Origin: Toxonevra muliebris
Taxonomy: Eukaryota > Arthropoda > Insecta > Diptera > Pallopteridae
DNA: 64,000 nucleotides
Direction: 5' to 3'
NCBI GenBank assembly: GCA_963691655.1
Contig: OY829326.1
Coordinates: 56,413,776 to 56,477,775 of the forward strand
The position numbers were made by a program, and so were the translations under genes. This document shows positions 11,791-23,746 of this stretch, piece by piece (within the stretch, counting starts at the first letter, position 1; each line of letters starts with the position of its first letter). The notes below the pieces were generated by a model. That model was given only the letters and a program-made list of their open reading frames with translations. It ran no database searches and was not told where the DNA came from.

Positions 11791-14186
11791 TAAAACTTCT
11801 TACTTTGAAGTTTCCAATTGAATGTTGTTCAAGTATGTAAATAATAAAATAGAAAACTTGAGGACAAAATTATACAGCTACATACAAATCACATCCAAAG
11901 ATTCAGCAAAGTCTCAACTGTGAAATCAATGGAAAGTAACAGCTACAGCGAATTACCAGTTGACTGAGCGTTTTCTAGCAAGCACAACTCTACAGATGAA
12001 AACTATATGTTGCTATAGAGTGAACAGTCATCGAGTGACAGTAGAAAGTGTTATTGAGCAATCATCTTGCATTTATAGTTTCTCTAGATTAGTAAAGGAA
12101 AGGACAGTTGGCTTCGAATTTTCGTCCTCAAACTGAGTTTAAAAAATTATTTAAATGTAAAAAGCGTTATTGAATTTCTTTGTAATCAGACTTATTTGAA
12201 GGTGAAATATACAATATTATTTTGAATTGTCCACGAGTTATAAACTGTTAATTTTATAAGAATAAAAAAGAGATATAAGGATGGAGAAGAATTACAAAGG
12301 ACATGCAAAATTCCCATAGTATAATCAATAAGACAGCAAAACTTCATCTTGCACAACCCCGATTTCAAAATGGATTTTTAAAACTTAAATGAAATGCAGG
12401 TAAAAAAATTTGAAAATTAAATGAAGCTTTTTTATTTCAGTACAAAAATTATATATAAATTTTTCACACATTAAACCCATAGTGAATAATGGCTGGAAGC
12501 CCTTAAAAGTGGAAACTTATACCTGAGCAGGATTTACATTGATTGAGCGCTGCCTAGACGAATTTTGTGCATGGGTGTGAAAAATAAATTTCATTCAGAT
12601 TGTAATCAATTATTCATAAGAATGAGACAGAGAAACAAATTGCAATACACATTTATTGTAATATGTTTTTGAAAATCATTTTATAAATGCTTTTAAGCGA
12701 AATTGTAAACAAAACTTGAAGGTGTAAAAAGTTCAAAATCAAGAGTTTGATTTCATTCCTCCAGTATTTCAAGATGCTCATTTCAACTCGTGTATCAGAA
12801 AAAGTTTTATTTTTCCCACTCCCCCTCCCCCAGCACAAGGAGACGAACAACAAACAACAATTAAAAAGCCAATAAAATATACATTAAAAAAAAACTACTA
12901 CAAAACAAAGCAAAACAAACAAACAAGCAAACAGCTACAAGAAAGAAATAAAGTGCAATTAAAAAAAGGCTAAAAAAAAAATTCAGTGGCGTTAACACAA
13001 TTTAACGAAAGGGAGTTTAAAAAAAGAGTTTTGTTAACATGCGGAACTGGTACACTCTTATCTTTTCTTTTATTTGCGGATAATGTTAAAATTAGTTTGA
13101 GTTTCAAACTCTTTAGAGTGCAATGCCCAACTCAATCCCCTTGTGTATAACTACGCCCTTGAAAAAAATTTGTTAAACAAGAAAGTTAAAAAAAAAGTAC
13201 AAAAAATAAGAGCAAGTATTTTTTAAATGCTGTTTTATTTTTCACTTTTTGTTTTTCTTTAAAGAAATCATTTCACAGCATATCTTTTATTTTTTATTTT
13301 TACTTTTAAACACAAAAACTTCATTGTTGTCATGCTATTGTTTTTCTTTTTTTGTTATTTATGTTTTTAAAGTTTTTCATTATTATTATTATTATTATTA
13401 TTTTTGCATTGTTTTATTATTATACTATTGTGTGTATTTTTAATTAGATTTCAGTTAAGCAAAAAAAAAAAAAAAAAGTTATAAATCTGCGGTTAATTCT
13501 AGTAGAAAATTAGCGCAACTGAGCGTATGAGTGATTTTCTGTTCTACTGCTTTGCTGTAGTTATCAAATTGAATTAAATTTCATGAGAGTGAGGATTAAA
13601 AAAGGTAATAGAAAATTATAACTAATTTCTTTAGTGGTTTTAGTAAAAGAAAGAATTATTTTTATAATTTTTTTAAGCATTATTTAAAATTGCTGCTTGT
13701 AATTCTTACAGTAAAAATGTGAGTAAAGCTTCTTTAAAGCTTCTTCTTTTTTTTGAAATATGAAGTGTTAATTATTTATTTAAATTTCATACAGAAACTT
13801 CTTTCTCTGTTTAATTAAATTTAATGTATTTAAATTCCATAACATTTTGTATTTACAAAACAAATATTTATTTTACTTTCATGCTGATGAGCAAGTAGTA
13901 ACTATTACATGCTCACATGTTTAAAATTAAATGTAAATATTTTATATTATACTTATGCATGAAAATATTATAGTTTGTTATACAGCAAAGCATAGGAAAC
14001 AATTGCTAGAGAAATTATTTTTTATATAAAGATTAGAATCTTAGGATTATGTGGAGTAAAAGCTTCACATATACCTTAGGGTCCAAAATGATAGCCTTAG
14101 AGTTAGATTGACAAAAAATAAAATAAAAATTTTCTTTTATTTTAATATACAAATCAATTTTGAAAGAAGAAACCTAAATTTCTTAT
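11791..14186. other. No gene seen; AT-rich with simple repeats
   Basis: This holds a (TTA)n tract at 13378-13402, an A17 run near 13461, and A/T-rich unique sequence. The C-rich stretch at 12817-12832 is isolated. Open frames here (for example near 12653-12853) have no recognisable domain or splice context. It may be intron of the minus-strand gene. Confidence 0.4.
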
Positions 14187-15290
14187 GTATTGGGAGTATG
14201 AATGTATAAACTCGTATTTTTTTTCGTAATTTGGACATTTATTGTGAAAAAGTGATTATAAATTTATTCTTTAAAGAATTGCCCATCGTTAGCCACAACC
14301 TTTTCCCATCTTTCTGGTAGCATACAGATTCCGCGTCGAAAGAACTCCTCATCTTTTGAGGCTATCCACGAATCGACCCATTTTTTGAGTTCTTCGAAAG
14401 AACGGAAGCGCTGTTCAGCCAGGCCATGTGTCATCGATCGGAGCAAGTGGTAATCAGAAGGAGCAATGTCTGGAGAATACGGCGGGTGGGGTAGCACTTC
14501 CCATTTCAGCGTTTCCAAGTATGTTTTTACTTGCCTTGCAACATGCGGCCGAGCAGTGTCGTGCTGAAGAATAACTTCGTAGTGTCTATACTCATATTCT
14601 GGCCTCTTATCCTTTAATGCTCGGCTAAACGCATCAATTGTAGACGGTAGCAGTCGCCAGTGATCCTTTCATTCGGTTTCAACAGCTCATAATACACGAC
14701 ACCTTTCATATCCCACCAAATACACAGCATGAGATTGGATCCATGGATGTTCGGCTTTGCCGTTGATGTTGATGCATGTCCATGTATCCACTTTTCATCG
14801 CCAGTCACAATACGATGCAGAAAACCTTTTCTTTTCTGTCGTTCAATCAGCAGTTCACATGTGAAAAATCGTCGTCTTTCGGCTTCAATTTGTACGGCAC
14901 CCAATTTCCTTGCTTTTGAATCATTCCCAATGCTTTTAATCGTTTAGAAATGGTTGATTGATCAACTCCTAAAGATTCTGTAAGTTCTTATTGCGTTTGA
15001 CATGAATCTTCTTCGAGTAATGCCTTTAATTCATCTTCGAACTTTTTCGGGCCGCCTGAACGTTCCCTGTCTTCAATATCAAAATCACCACTTTTGAAAC
15101 GGGCATACCACACCTAACACATTCTAACGTCTATAGCACAGTCAGGATAAGCTTCAGTGTGTAAACGATGTGCTTCAGTTGCGTTTTTACCGCAAATCTT
15201 GTTTTGTTGGCACGAAATTCAATATTTTCAGCTATAGTAAAACACTTTTGTAAAATTATGAAAATTATTTGACAGAACAATTCCTAAAGT
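14187..15290 (-). mobile_element. Inactive mariner element with broken transposase
   Basis: On the minus strand the frames give a mariner transposase in order. The N-terminal part at about 15260-14950 includes DFDIEDRERSGGPKKFEDEL and contains two stops. The central part at 14904-14614 includes HRIVTGDEKWIHGHASTSTA and LMLCIWWDMKGVVYYELLKP. The C-terminal part at 14518-14264 includes PHPPYSPDIAPSDYHLLRSM and PERWEKVVANDGQFF. The last motif carries the third catalytic Asp (DD34D type). After GDEKWIH about ten residues expected in this family (a DNPKRRKSW-like stretch) are missing, so there is an internal deletion. A candidate 3' terminal repeat is TATTGGGAGTATGAATGTA at 14190. I did not find its partner at the other end. 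Confidence 0.85.
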
Positions 15291-15735
15291 ATTTTTGGTG
15301 CTCTTCGAGATATGGCGCGTATGATAGATATGAAGTTAGTCACAATTACGAGTGCAATGAAGGCCACCTAGACATTTTTTGATATGAATGCAATTTTGAA
15401 AAAAAAACTTTGGACCCATTTTCTGCAATATCTAAGAAGATCGACCTTATACAAACTTTTATTTCGAATCCTGGGATCAGACTATGTTTACTATCTGTTT
15501 TTGGAGTCGCTAAATCCAAATCCTAGGTCTCCAAAACGCCGGCATGTCAGGTTCTCGACATAACCATCAAAATACCTCGTTATCTAAGTTATTTAACGGT
15601 TCATCGTTTTGACTTTAAGGGGGGAAATAGGGTTAGGACAGCGTTTTCTCAATGATTTTTATGAATTTTTTTATAGTATAAAAATGAATTTAATTTAGCA
15701 ACTTTGAGAATACTTTATAGATATATTTAAGTATA
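15291..15735. other. No gene seen between two transposons
   Basis: Moderately AT-rich unique sequence lies between the mariner remnant and the DD37E element. It may include the lost 5' end of the mariner copy. I see no coding signal. Confidence 0.35.
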
Positions 15736-16994
15736 TAAGGAGTGAGATCGAAAAAATCTTAACATATATAAAATTCAATAATTTTTAAACGGTTGGTCTT
15801 AGAGTTTTGATTTTTTTTTTATTTAATTGATAATACTTTACAAATTACACAGAAATATATATTTTATAGTTCTAACCAATATTTATGAACTCGTGAACCT
15901 TTTTTGGCAAGCCTTCCGTTAGAGATTTGATAGTTGCTTCAGACACCTTTTTGGAACAGTTTGCCCATCTCCTTTTAAAATCTTCGATATTTTGGGACAC
16001 CTTTTTTGTGCTCTTTAAGTTTCTTTTTACAAGAGCCCAATATCTCTTCACTGGTCTTAGCTCCGGACAATTTGGAGGATTGGCCTCTCTAAGTACAAAA
16101 ACTATGTTATTACTTTGGTACCACTCCAGAGCTTTCTTGCCGTAGTGACATGATGCCAAATCGGGTCAAAAGTATGTGAACATATTGTGCTTTGATGTAT
16201 ATTTCGTTATTTATAGAGCTCACTGTAACAAATAACTAGCTTCTTTTGCCGAAACTGCATATAGCTTGCCATACCAGGAATTTTTTACGAAATTTTGTCT
16301 GCTTTTGGATTCTAAATTGTTCTTCGACATATCTTTGAGCATCAGCAACATAAAAATGTTGACCCGGAAGCTGCGTAAAATCTGCCAGTACATAAAATTC
16401 GTCATCCATTATACAACATGAATATTTTTATATGAAATTCGATTTTAATTTCCGAGCCCTACTTTTGGCATCTACATTTTTTGCAGCATTCCTGTCTGGA
16501 ACTTTTTGGACTTTGTATGTTTTCAAACCGGCATTGGCTTTAACTTTTCGCACCAAATAGTCAGAGCATTGGGCTAACCGGACAGCTTTTCTACCAGATG
16601 TGTTTGGAGATCTTTTCAATATGCTTTCCATCTTCTTGGCTTTCCCAATATCATGTGGTCCTTGTTTTCTTCCCGAACTAGGTTTCCTATCGATGGACAA
16701 ATTCTCCTGAAACTGTTTAATAACATTGGAAACAGTTTGACGACAGACTTTCAATTCTTTGGCCAATTTTTTGTAGGACCAATTTGGATTTTTTTGAAAA
16801 TTTTTAATAATTTTAAGACGTACTTGTTTTTCTTCACTCATTTTGATCAAACTCACAATAAATCAACATGTTTGTCATTAAAAATAACAACTGACATATT
16901 TTTCAAAGATAACTAGATCAAAGCAATTATTAAATTTTACACCCAAAAAAAATTATTAATTATTATAAAACGTGTGTTAAGATTTCATTCCTTA
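15736..16994 (-). mobile_element. DD37E-type Tc1/mariner element, inactive copy 1
   Basis: Ends are similar: TAAGGAGTGAGATCGAAAAA at the left, and the reverse complement of the right end reads TAAGGAATGAAATCTTAACA. The minus-strand transposase begins at the ATG at 16841 with MSEEKQVRLKIIKNFQ and a helix-turn-helix (KLAKELKVCRQTVSNVIKQF). It is frameshifted near 16428, continues through the DADARG/EEQF-like region (about 16405-16220) and the last piece (16159-15872, CHYGKKALEWYQSNNIVFV and so on). In the sister copy at 61891 there are 37 residues between the second Asp and the Glu of ERYW, which gives the DD37E class. Here that Glu is Lys (CPELRPVKRYW), so the catalytic triad is broken as well as the frame. 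Confidence 0.8.
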
Positions 16995-18004
16995 ATATCT
17001 ACTCGTACACAACATTGTGAGCAATAAGCCTTTCCTTGAATCAAATAGGTTGGGACACTTAGCATCTTGACATATGTACGTTGACTTTACACAGCCACAA
17101 TAGAAAAACTAATACAAATACCTAAGCATATAAACAAAAAACAATCTCATTATGACTTGTCATTTGTATTAGTTTAACGTCAAATTTAAGTACAAAAAAT
17201 GCGTTCATAAATTTGAAAAAAATTGGGCCTTTGTATATTCGATAGACTGTGGAAATTTTTATTAGCTCAGAGATAGAAATTCCAAGCATTGCATCTAGAA
17301 GTAACGTAGAAAACAAATTTGTTTTGCTATTGCGTTCTAAATAAATCGAAAAATAAAGTATAATTTCAAATTTTATTTAATGCAACAACAAAAATGCTGC
17401 AAGTCTTTATTGTTTTAATTAATATTTTATAGAAAACTAACTAATTGCAATCGTTTATTTATTCATAACCACACACACACACAATATCTACACGCCTTTT
17501 ATGTGTACCTCATATAAAGTATACAAGAGAATTTTTTTATTTTTTAAACTGAAATGGAAAATAGTATGCCAAGGTTAGTTTTGATTATTGCCTATGCAGC
17601 ATAAATAAATATGTAATGCATAAAAATTAAAACATGCGAATTTTTTTTTTTTTTGATAGCAATTTGAAAGTATTTCAATCAATTTTTTATAAGTAATTGA
17701 ACAAAAATATTGTTCTATTGAAAGAATGTTGTACATTTTATGCTAAACAATAGACGTTTTGAAATTTAATTTAAAAAATATATTTTTGTATAAGTAGTCC
17801 TGTGACATTGATTTTCAGAATTAAACATTTCATTGCGTATGACGCAAAATCAATCAAAATAATCATTTAAAATAATCATTACTAGAGTTGCATTGCATAA
17901 GAAATTTTTCAAAATTAGTTGCATATATATATGCAGCATAAGATTTTGAAACGGTCTAGCTACTATAACAAAACCTTTACTAATAACAAATCAAGTAAAA
18001 CAAA
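16995..18004. other. No gene seen
   Basis: AT-rich sequence with a CA tract at 17470-17482 and T/A runs (17641-17655). No domain or splice-bounded exon was recognised. Confidence 0.4.
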
Positions 18005-18186
18005 ATGGCAGGAGTGAGCAGCCGAACATATGGATGATGTTTGAAATAATGTAGTGTTTACAGACAAATCTTCTTTTTGGATGGCAAGTACCATAAAACG
18101 TACCTGGTTCATCAGGGGCAGTAAGATGGTTCACAGATTAGTTAAGCATCGAGGAAAGTTTATGTTTGTAGATAATTTAAATTAGA
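18005..18186 (+). pseudogene. Tc1-like transposase fragment, central part
   Basis: In one plus frame with two stops the sequence reads EHMDDV, stop, NNVVFTDKSSFWMASTI, then KRTWFIRGSKMVHRLVKHRG. VVFTDxSSF followed by TWxxxG and VKHxGK is the pattern around the first catalytic Asp of Tc1-like transposases. The match to a C-terminal piece at 19793 suggests one element split by later insertions. Confidence 0.6.
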
Positions 18187-18340
18187 GAGTTTTCGCAGAT
18201 TAATCATGCTTATGAGACATTTAAATGCCCAGCATATCAACCGTGTACACCAATATGGATATTTGCCGTCTACTCTTAACACTACGTTACAAAATAAGAA
18301 AAAAAATCGAGTAACTTGGTGCGACAAATGTTGAATGTAG

Positions 18341-18378
18341 TCAGGGGTGGATACAACGGGGGGGGGGGGGGAGGGGTT
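18341..18378. repeat. Guanine homopolymer G14 with flanking G-rich sequence
   Basis: Fourteen G in a row at 18358-18371 are followed by AGGGG, and preceded by CAGGGGTGGATACAAC. The start CAGGGGTGG resembles a hAT terminus, but I found no partner end. Homopolymer length in an assembly is error-prone. Confidence 0.6.
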
Positions 18379-18482
18379 GGAAGGGAGAAATTTCCTCTCC
18401 CAAAAGATTTTCAAACACTTGCACATAATTAGTCATTGTTGTTTTTAGTTATTACGATTTACTTTGAATTATAAGAATATTA

Positions 18483-19150
18483 AATAAATTTGCTCATTAA
18501 ACCACTTCCCTTTTCTATGGAAATGTGCTAAAATAATAATGATACCTAAACCAAATAAACCTGAAAACTCAGTGCCCTTATATAGACCTATAAGTTTGCA
18601 GGTAATATTCTCGAAAATATTCAAAGTAGTAGATTGCTAATAATACAAGAAAATAAGAATATATTTCCGAATCACCAATCGTCATAAGCACGGTACTCCT
18701 ATATCCTCAATATTGTCACAGACTTTCTGGAACGCAAAAAATATTGCTCTCTCATATTTTTGGACATTCAAGAACCGTTCAAAAAAGTTTGGCATCAAGG
18801 GCTGTTAAACAAATTAAAAAATTTACTTCCAGCTCCATTTCATTTGGTCTTAAAGTCCTATCTACATGAAAGATCATTCTATGTTAAAATAAATGATGAA
18901 ACTTCGGTCATATGTCAAATAAAAGCCGGAGTACCACAGGGCAGTGTTTTGGGTCCTGCTCTTTATTCAAGTTTTACCTGCGACTTGCCTGAAACTGATG
19001 GTGTTACTATAGCTACTTATCCAGACGATACTGCAATTTTAGCGTCAAATTAATCTCCTATAGAAGCTGGAGAAACAGCTCGACGGCGTTCAATAATGGT
19101 TACTTCATGGATGAGTGCTTGACTGAAGTTCCATCTGCCTCACGTTCGAT
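18483..19150 (+). pseudogene. Jockey-clade reverse transcriptase fragment
   Basis: At 18530-18640 the plus strand reads KIIMIPKPNKPENSVPLYRP then ISLQVIFSKIFKV, the start of a Jockey-type RT domain. At 18760-19053 it reads DIQEPFKKVWHQGLLNKLKN (motif A region, normally AFDKVWH), then AGVPQGSVLGPALY and TYPDDTAILASN (the YADD box with Ala changed to Pro, and AFDKVWH degraded to PFKKVWH). Stops separate the pieces and the element is truncated at both ends. It is dead and seems to lie inside an older Tc1-like element. Confidence 0.8.
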
Positions 19151-19792
19151 TCACAGATGCGGTTAAATTCTAAAAACAATGTTCAAATGTGTTCTAATAA
19201 AATGGATCATTTCGGTGATTTAGTTCTTATATACGTGACTCAAGCACCAATTCAATGGGGTCTATTCTCAGGTAGAGAATTGAATCTACCAAAAAAAAAA
19301 AAAACAAATTATAGGTTTCGGGTCGATATAAAGAAAATCCCAGATAGGAAAGAGAAAATTTTAATACAGGGTAGGAATCAGCGACCTTAAATTATTCTTA
19401 AAATTCTACTAATTCTCGAGACTCATTATAAACCAATCTAAAACCGAAAACTGAATAAATGTATCCTATTGTTATATTTTCCACGTTCCTTTACCTTGGA
19501 AATAGATCATAGAAGTTGTGAAATGCTTTGCAACAAGAACAGCGTTTCCCCGTACCCCGTACCAGTACCAGTAAGTTTTCATATGGCTATACTTTGAAAT
19601 TGAAGTTTATGAATAACCAGAAAAAAAAACGATACACGAATGAGAAAAAAAATGTTCCAGCCCGCGTTTTGGCGTTCTGGTTCATATGGAGAATTTTTAT
19701 TTTTTTAATTTTTTAACGATTGACAACTATTAATACGTACAGTGCATAACAATCAAAATTAATATTCTTTTGCATCTTCCTTTGCTGTTGTT
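19151..19792. other. No gene seen
   Basis: Sequence downstream of the Jockey fragment, possibly including its decayed 3' part. Open frames at 19157-19390 and 19528-19716 are K/N-rich and match nothing. Confidence 0.35.
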
Positions 19793-19937
19793 ATGGCTTC
19801 AATTTCCAGATGCTAATCTCATTAAAAATGTTTGCGAAATTATGAAGATTCAGAAAAAAAAGGATAAAAGCTTTGACCAGTTGAAAAGATATCTTAAGTC
19901 AATACTGCTGTCAATAATTGCTGCAATTAAATGTTAA
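19793..19937 (+). pseudogene. Tc1-like transposase fragment, C-terminal part
   Basis: One open plus frame reads WLQFPDANLIKNVCEIMKIQ, then KKKDKSFDQLKRYLKSILLS and ends at a stop. It matches the Tc1 pattern SPDLNPIENVWxxMK with the catalytic Glu of IEN replaced by Lys (IKN). With the piece at 18005-18186 it appears to be the remains of one inactive element interrupted by about 1.6 kb. Confidence 0.55.
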
Positions 19938-20800
19938 ATTCCATCTTTGAATCTACTAATGTTCAATATTTTGTAAAACATTCATATAGATTGCTCAACT
20001 AGACGTATACGTAATATTAATTCCTGGTACTACTATTTAAATTTGTTTGTACTTAATTTTTATACAAACATAAACGCTTTGAATTAAGCAATTAATTTGC
20101 ATATTTAATTAAACCAAATAATCTTAAAATCAAACACACAAAAAATAAAAATAAATTAACATTTAAATGCTGCAAATGAATTGAACTTTCCTTCACATAT
20201 CGAGTGAAAGAAAATGAGAATGAAAAAGGAAACCTCAAGAAAGAGAGTGATAGTGTAACCAAAATCCTTAATTATTTATTAAACTGCTACTCAACTAAAA
20301 GGGGGGAAAAGTAAAATACACTCCAAACCCTCTCCTCCCCCTTCCCTTACCGACAAAAGTTTTGCACATTTTGATCGTTGACCATGAATGGAAAAATATT
20401 TTGAGAACGAAAAAAATTAAAACCCCCCTTAGCTAATCTCTGGATTCTCGAGTGGAGATATATACATATGTATATATATGTGGGGGTATTTGTTTTTTTT
20501 AACGCAAACGTTTCAATTACACAAACGAAAATTTATTTCTATCGATTTAACGTAATTTCTCAGTTGCAACGTCAGTTCATTTCATTTCGTATAGTCTCGC
20601 CTCATTTCGTTTCATTTGTTTTTGCTGTTGTTTTTGTTGTTTCCTTCTATTGCTGTTATTATCCCGAGTTTTTTCAATCTTCTTTTTCTTCTTTCACTTC
20701 TTCTACTCATTTCATTTTTTAGTTGATGAGTTGAAATTTATTTTTATGCTCAATACATATGCTTTCATTATTTATACTACTTTCGATTGTATGTGTATAT
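19938..20800. other. No gene seen
   Basis: AT-rich DNA with polypyrimidine and polypurine stretches (for example 20290-20350 and 20570-20720). No exon or known repeat was recognised. It may be intron. Confidence 0.4.
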
Positions 20801-23127
20801 CAGCGATGCCAACTTGCGGGGAATTTCCCGATTTGCGGGTAATTTTACATAGTACGGGAAATCGGGGAATGAGCTGTTTTTTGCGGGGAATTTGAAGTCG
20901 TTCAGCTTTTAGTAATTAAAGTATGTAGAATATTTTTTGTTAAATTTTATGTAATGTAACTTATAAAATATTTTATATTTGGGGTCTTAAAATCTTTATC
21001 TTTTCTTAAGAAGGCCCTGCAATTTATTGGTTTGGAGAAATCGATTTTTAAAAAAATGTGCTATTTGAAAGTATTTTGTAAAAATTTCAGAGAACTCGGA
21101 GTGTTTTTGTAGATATTAGTGTCCGACCGAAGGTGATTTTTTGGCCGAAGCCGAACTTCAGCCATTCATCTAACCTTCGGCCGAAGCCGAAGCCGAAGAC
21201 CGAAGAATTTTTAAAATATAAAAAATAAAAATCTGAAAGTAAATTTTTTCTACCTATGTATTTTCAAATATATACAGAAATATATAAATAGTAGATACTC
21301 CAAATAAAAAGCTGACCAGTAACACTAAATAACTGTTCACTGTCGAAGGGGCTGACAAGTATTATTTATTTCAAGAATCATTTAAAAATTTGTTTACGTC
21401 AAAATATACAGTTACATCAACTATATATCTGTAAAACGACTGTCGTTCAACGACACCTGCGTCAAAAAACGGAGTTGGCAGATGGCTGCCATGATTTTGC
21501 TTATCTAAAATCAAAGATTGAATCATAAACGATGTGATAAAATGTAGCAACAAAAAACTATTAAGGTGGTAATTAAACCCGTTTTGATGAAGGCTGTCTA
21601 GAGACACGCTTGGGAACTAGAGGGTTAAGTAAAACTATTGAAAATTAAATTTTTGTGATAGTTTTATTGTACTTATGTTCTTTTAGTTAAGTCATTAAAA
21701 GTTTGTATTTTTATCAATCTAGTTTTGAAAATAAGTATTTGATTTTTGTCATTTTTTTTACCTATTTCAATTTAAATAAAAAACATTGAGAGATATCACA
21801 ATGATCCTGGATGATCCGACGGAGTAGAACAACAGATGCATTGAAGATACGATGAAAATTTAAGCGCAATCATTTCATTAGTTTTGGAGATATCGTGGCA
21901 GCCAATTCGAAAAAAGCTGTTTTGAGAAAAACTAGTTTCAAAGTTCAAATATGCATGACAGCTTTATCACGGCCTGCAAATAAACATCAGTAACTTTCAA
22001 TCGACTGTGAATTTCAAGAATGCCTTTACATATATATTCTAGAGTGATTTTAGCCAAAACAATTTTCAATTTTTTTTACCTCCTTGAAAGCAAAAAAAAA
22101 AACAGTGAAGCGCCAGTAATTGAAAATGTCGCCTACTCTAACAGTTCACGCTTCTTTTCAATACGCTTCAAGTCTTCCTTAAAAAGTAATAAAGTTTGTT
22201 TTGCTACTTCTGCCTCTAATTGTATTAGCTCCAGCAGGTTGTTCGTTAAAAAAAATCACTGATTATGGTTTTAAATCTGTGGGTTACTTCAAAATTAATA
22301 ATGGAACAAGCAAACGGAGAAAACATTACAAAGAAATTGTAATGCAAATACTTTATATAACAACCTCACATTTATTTATTTGTATAAATTTTTTACTACC
22401 AATCTATAGTAAAAATTATTATGAAATAATTAATCTTTTAATCTTCGGTTTCGGCAAAATAATTCGGCCATTTTTTGCAGAAGCCGATGCCGAAGGTGCA
22501 ATTTTAGGCCGAACAGCCGTAGAACCAAAGCCGAAGCCGAATATTCGGTCGGACACTAGTAGATATAGATGATTATAGCGCCGAGTGTCAGTCAGGCCAA
22601 ACAGTCGCGCTGCGCTTCGACTTCCCTTTCGGCCGTTCAGAAAGGCTTATCTATGCCTTCTTTTAGCACCTCCTAATTAATAACTCTTAATCATTGCTGA
22701 CTAATCTGTAAGCTTACAAATTACGGTCACCCATCATAAAGAAGATGAAGTACATATATTTTATATGTTAAAAACCGATAGTCAAAACTTTGAACCCGTT
22801 TTTCTCAAAACAAAGTTTTTGCCATTTTTTATTTGAGTGAAAAGAAATTCCATGCCTTCTCTTTTGAGAACTTTGATGTCCCAAAAGTGAGCTAAAGGTT
22901 ATATGTTAAGAATTCCGGAGTCAGAAAGTACATTTCAATTGATCTACCTGTTCCATAAAAATTGTTTAAGTTTTGGACCGAGAAAGTTCAGGATCGCCTT
23001 AAAATAACACTCACTGAGATCAATTTTGTTATAATATGAAATTATACCAATGCGGGGAATCCGATCGGAAATCGGGGAATTTCTCGAGGGTTATCGGGGA
23101 GAGAGAAAAAATGAGTTGGCATGCCTG
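20801..23127. mobile_element. hAT-type element carrying a second TIR element inside it
   Basis: The left end starts CAGCGATGCCAACTTGCGGG and the right end, reverse complemented, CAGGCATGCCAACTCA. The 8-bp flanks are GTGTATAT (20793-20800) and GTGTTTAT (23128-23135), 7 of 8 identical, as expected for hAT. Words of the type CGGGGAAT or ATTCCCCG recur near both ends (20817-20893 and 23053-23098), as expected for subterminal binding sites. An independent element at 21117-22558 lies inside. No transposase frame was found, so this was a non-autonomous copy. Confidence 0.8.
21117..22558. mobile_element. Nested TIR element with GCCGAA subterminal repeats and exact 8-bp duplication
   Basis: The ends are TAGTGTCCGACCGAA and its perfect inverted copy TTCGGTCGGACACTA. 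The flanks are GTAGATAT on both sides (21109-21116 and 22559-22566), an exact 8-bp target-site duplication. Clusters of GCCGAA hexamers (21143-21205 and 22444-22546) lie just inside each end. Eight-base duplication and a YAGTG start fit the hAT superfamily, though P-type elements also make 8-bp duplications. It holds no recognisable transposase. Confidence 0.85.
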
Positions 23128-23746
23128 GTGTTTATATATGTATGTATAAGTTTGGTATATATTTTATTGAAGTTTGGCGCGTCTGCTTATAATTCCATTG
23201 AAGTAAAGAAGATGAAGAACATTGTAATATATAATGAACAAAAAGAAAAATATTTTTCCACTTTATTGGTTCCTTTTTCTCATGTTCTTGTTGTTGTACT
23301 ACTTTTAAATAAAAATCATAATGATTGTTGAGTTTTTTTTTAAAACAAAATAAAAATATATTTCTTTAAAATAAATTTTGATATGCAGTAGTAAATAATG
23401 ATGTCATAATATCAATGAGTTCAGTAGTTCATGCGCATAATTTAACAATTACTTAAAGGGAACTTGTAATAGAAAATTCTACGTAAATGATGCAATGAAT
23501 AATTTATATGTAATGATATAAAATTTTAAATTTAAAGAGAGATGCAGATACACAGTTGTCCTAAAAGTTTTAAGATTACTGCGACGAAACGTAGAAGCAT
23601 TTTCCAATATATTATAGTATCCAATAAGTTTTTTTCTGAGATTAGCTTTGTCTTACCAGCAATCTTCAATATCTTACGGAAATATAAAGGGAAACATTGG
23701 TCCGAATACCGAAAGAGAACATTGCTCATATAAGTAAGGTAATATA
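23128..23746. other. No gene seen
   Basis: AT-rich sequence between the hAT element and the mariner element. No coding or repeat signal apart from short T runs. Confidence 0.4.

Noticed and set aside
21371..21607. Minus frame of 78 codons inside the nested TIR element
   Set aside because: It shows no transposase motif and no conserved domain; probably chance.
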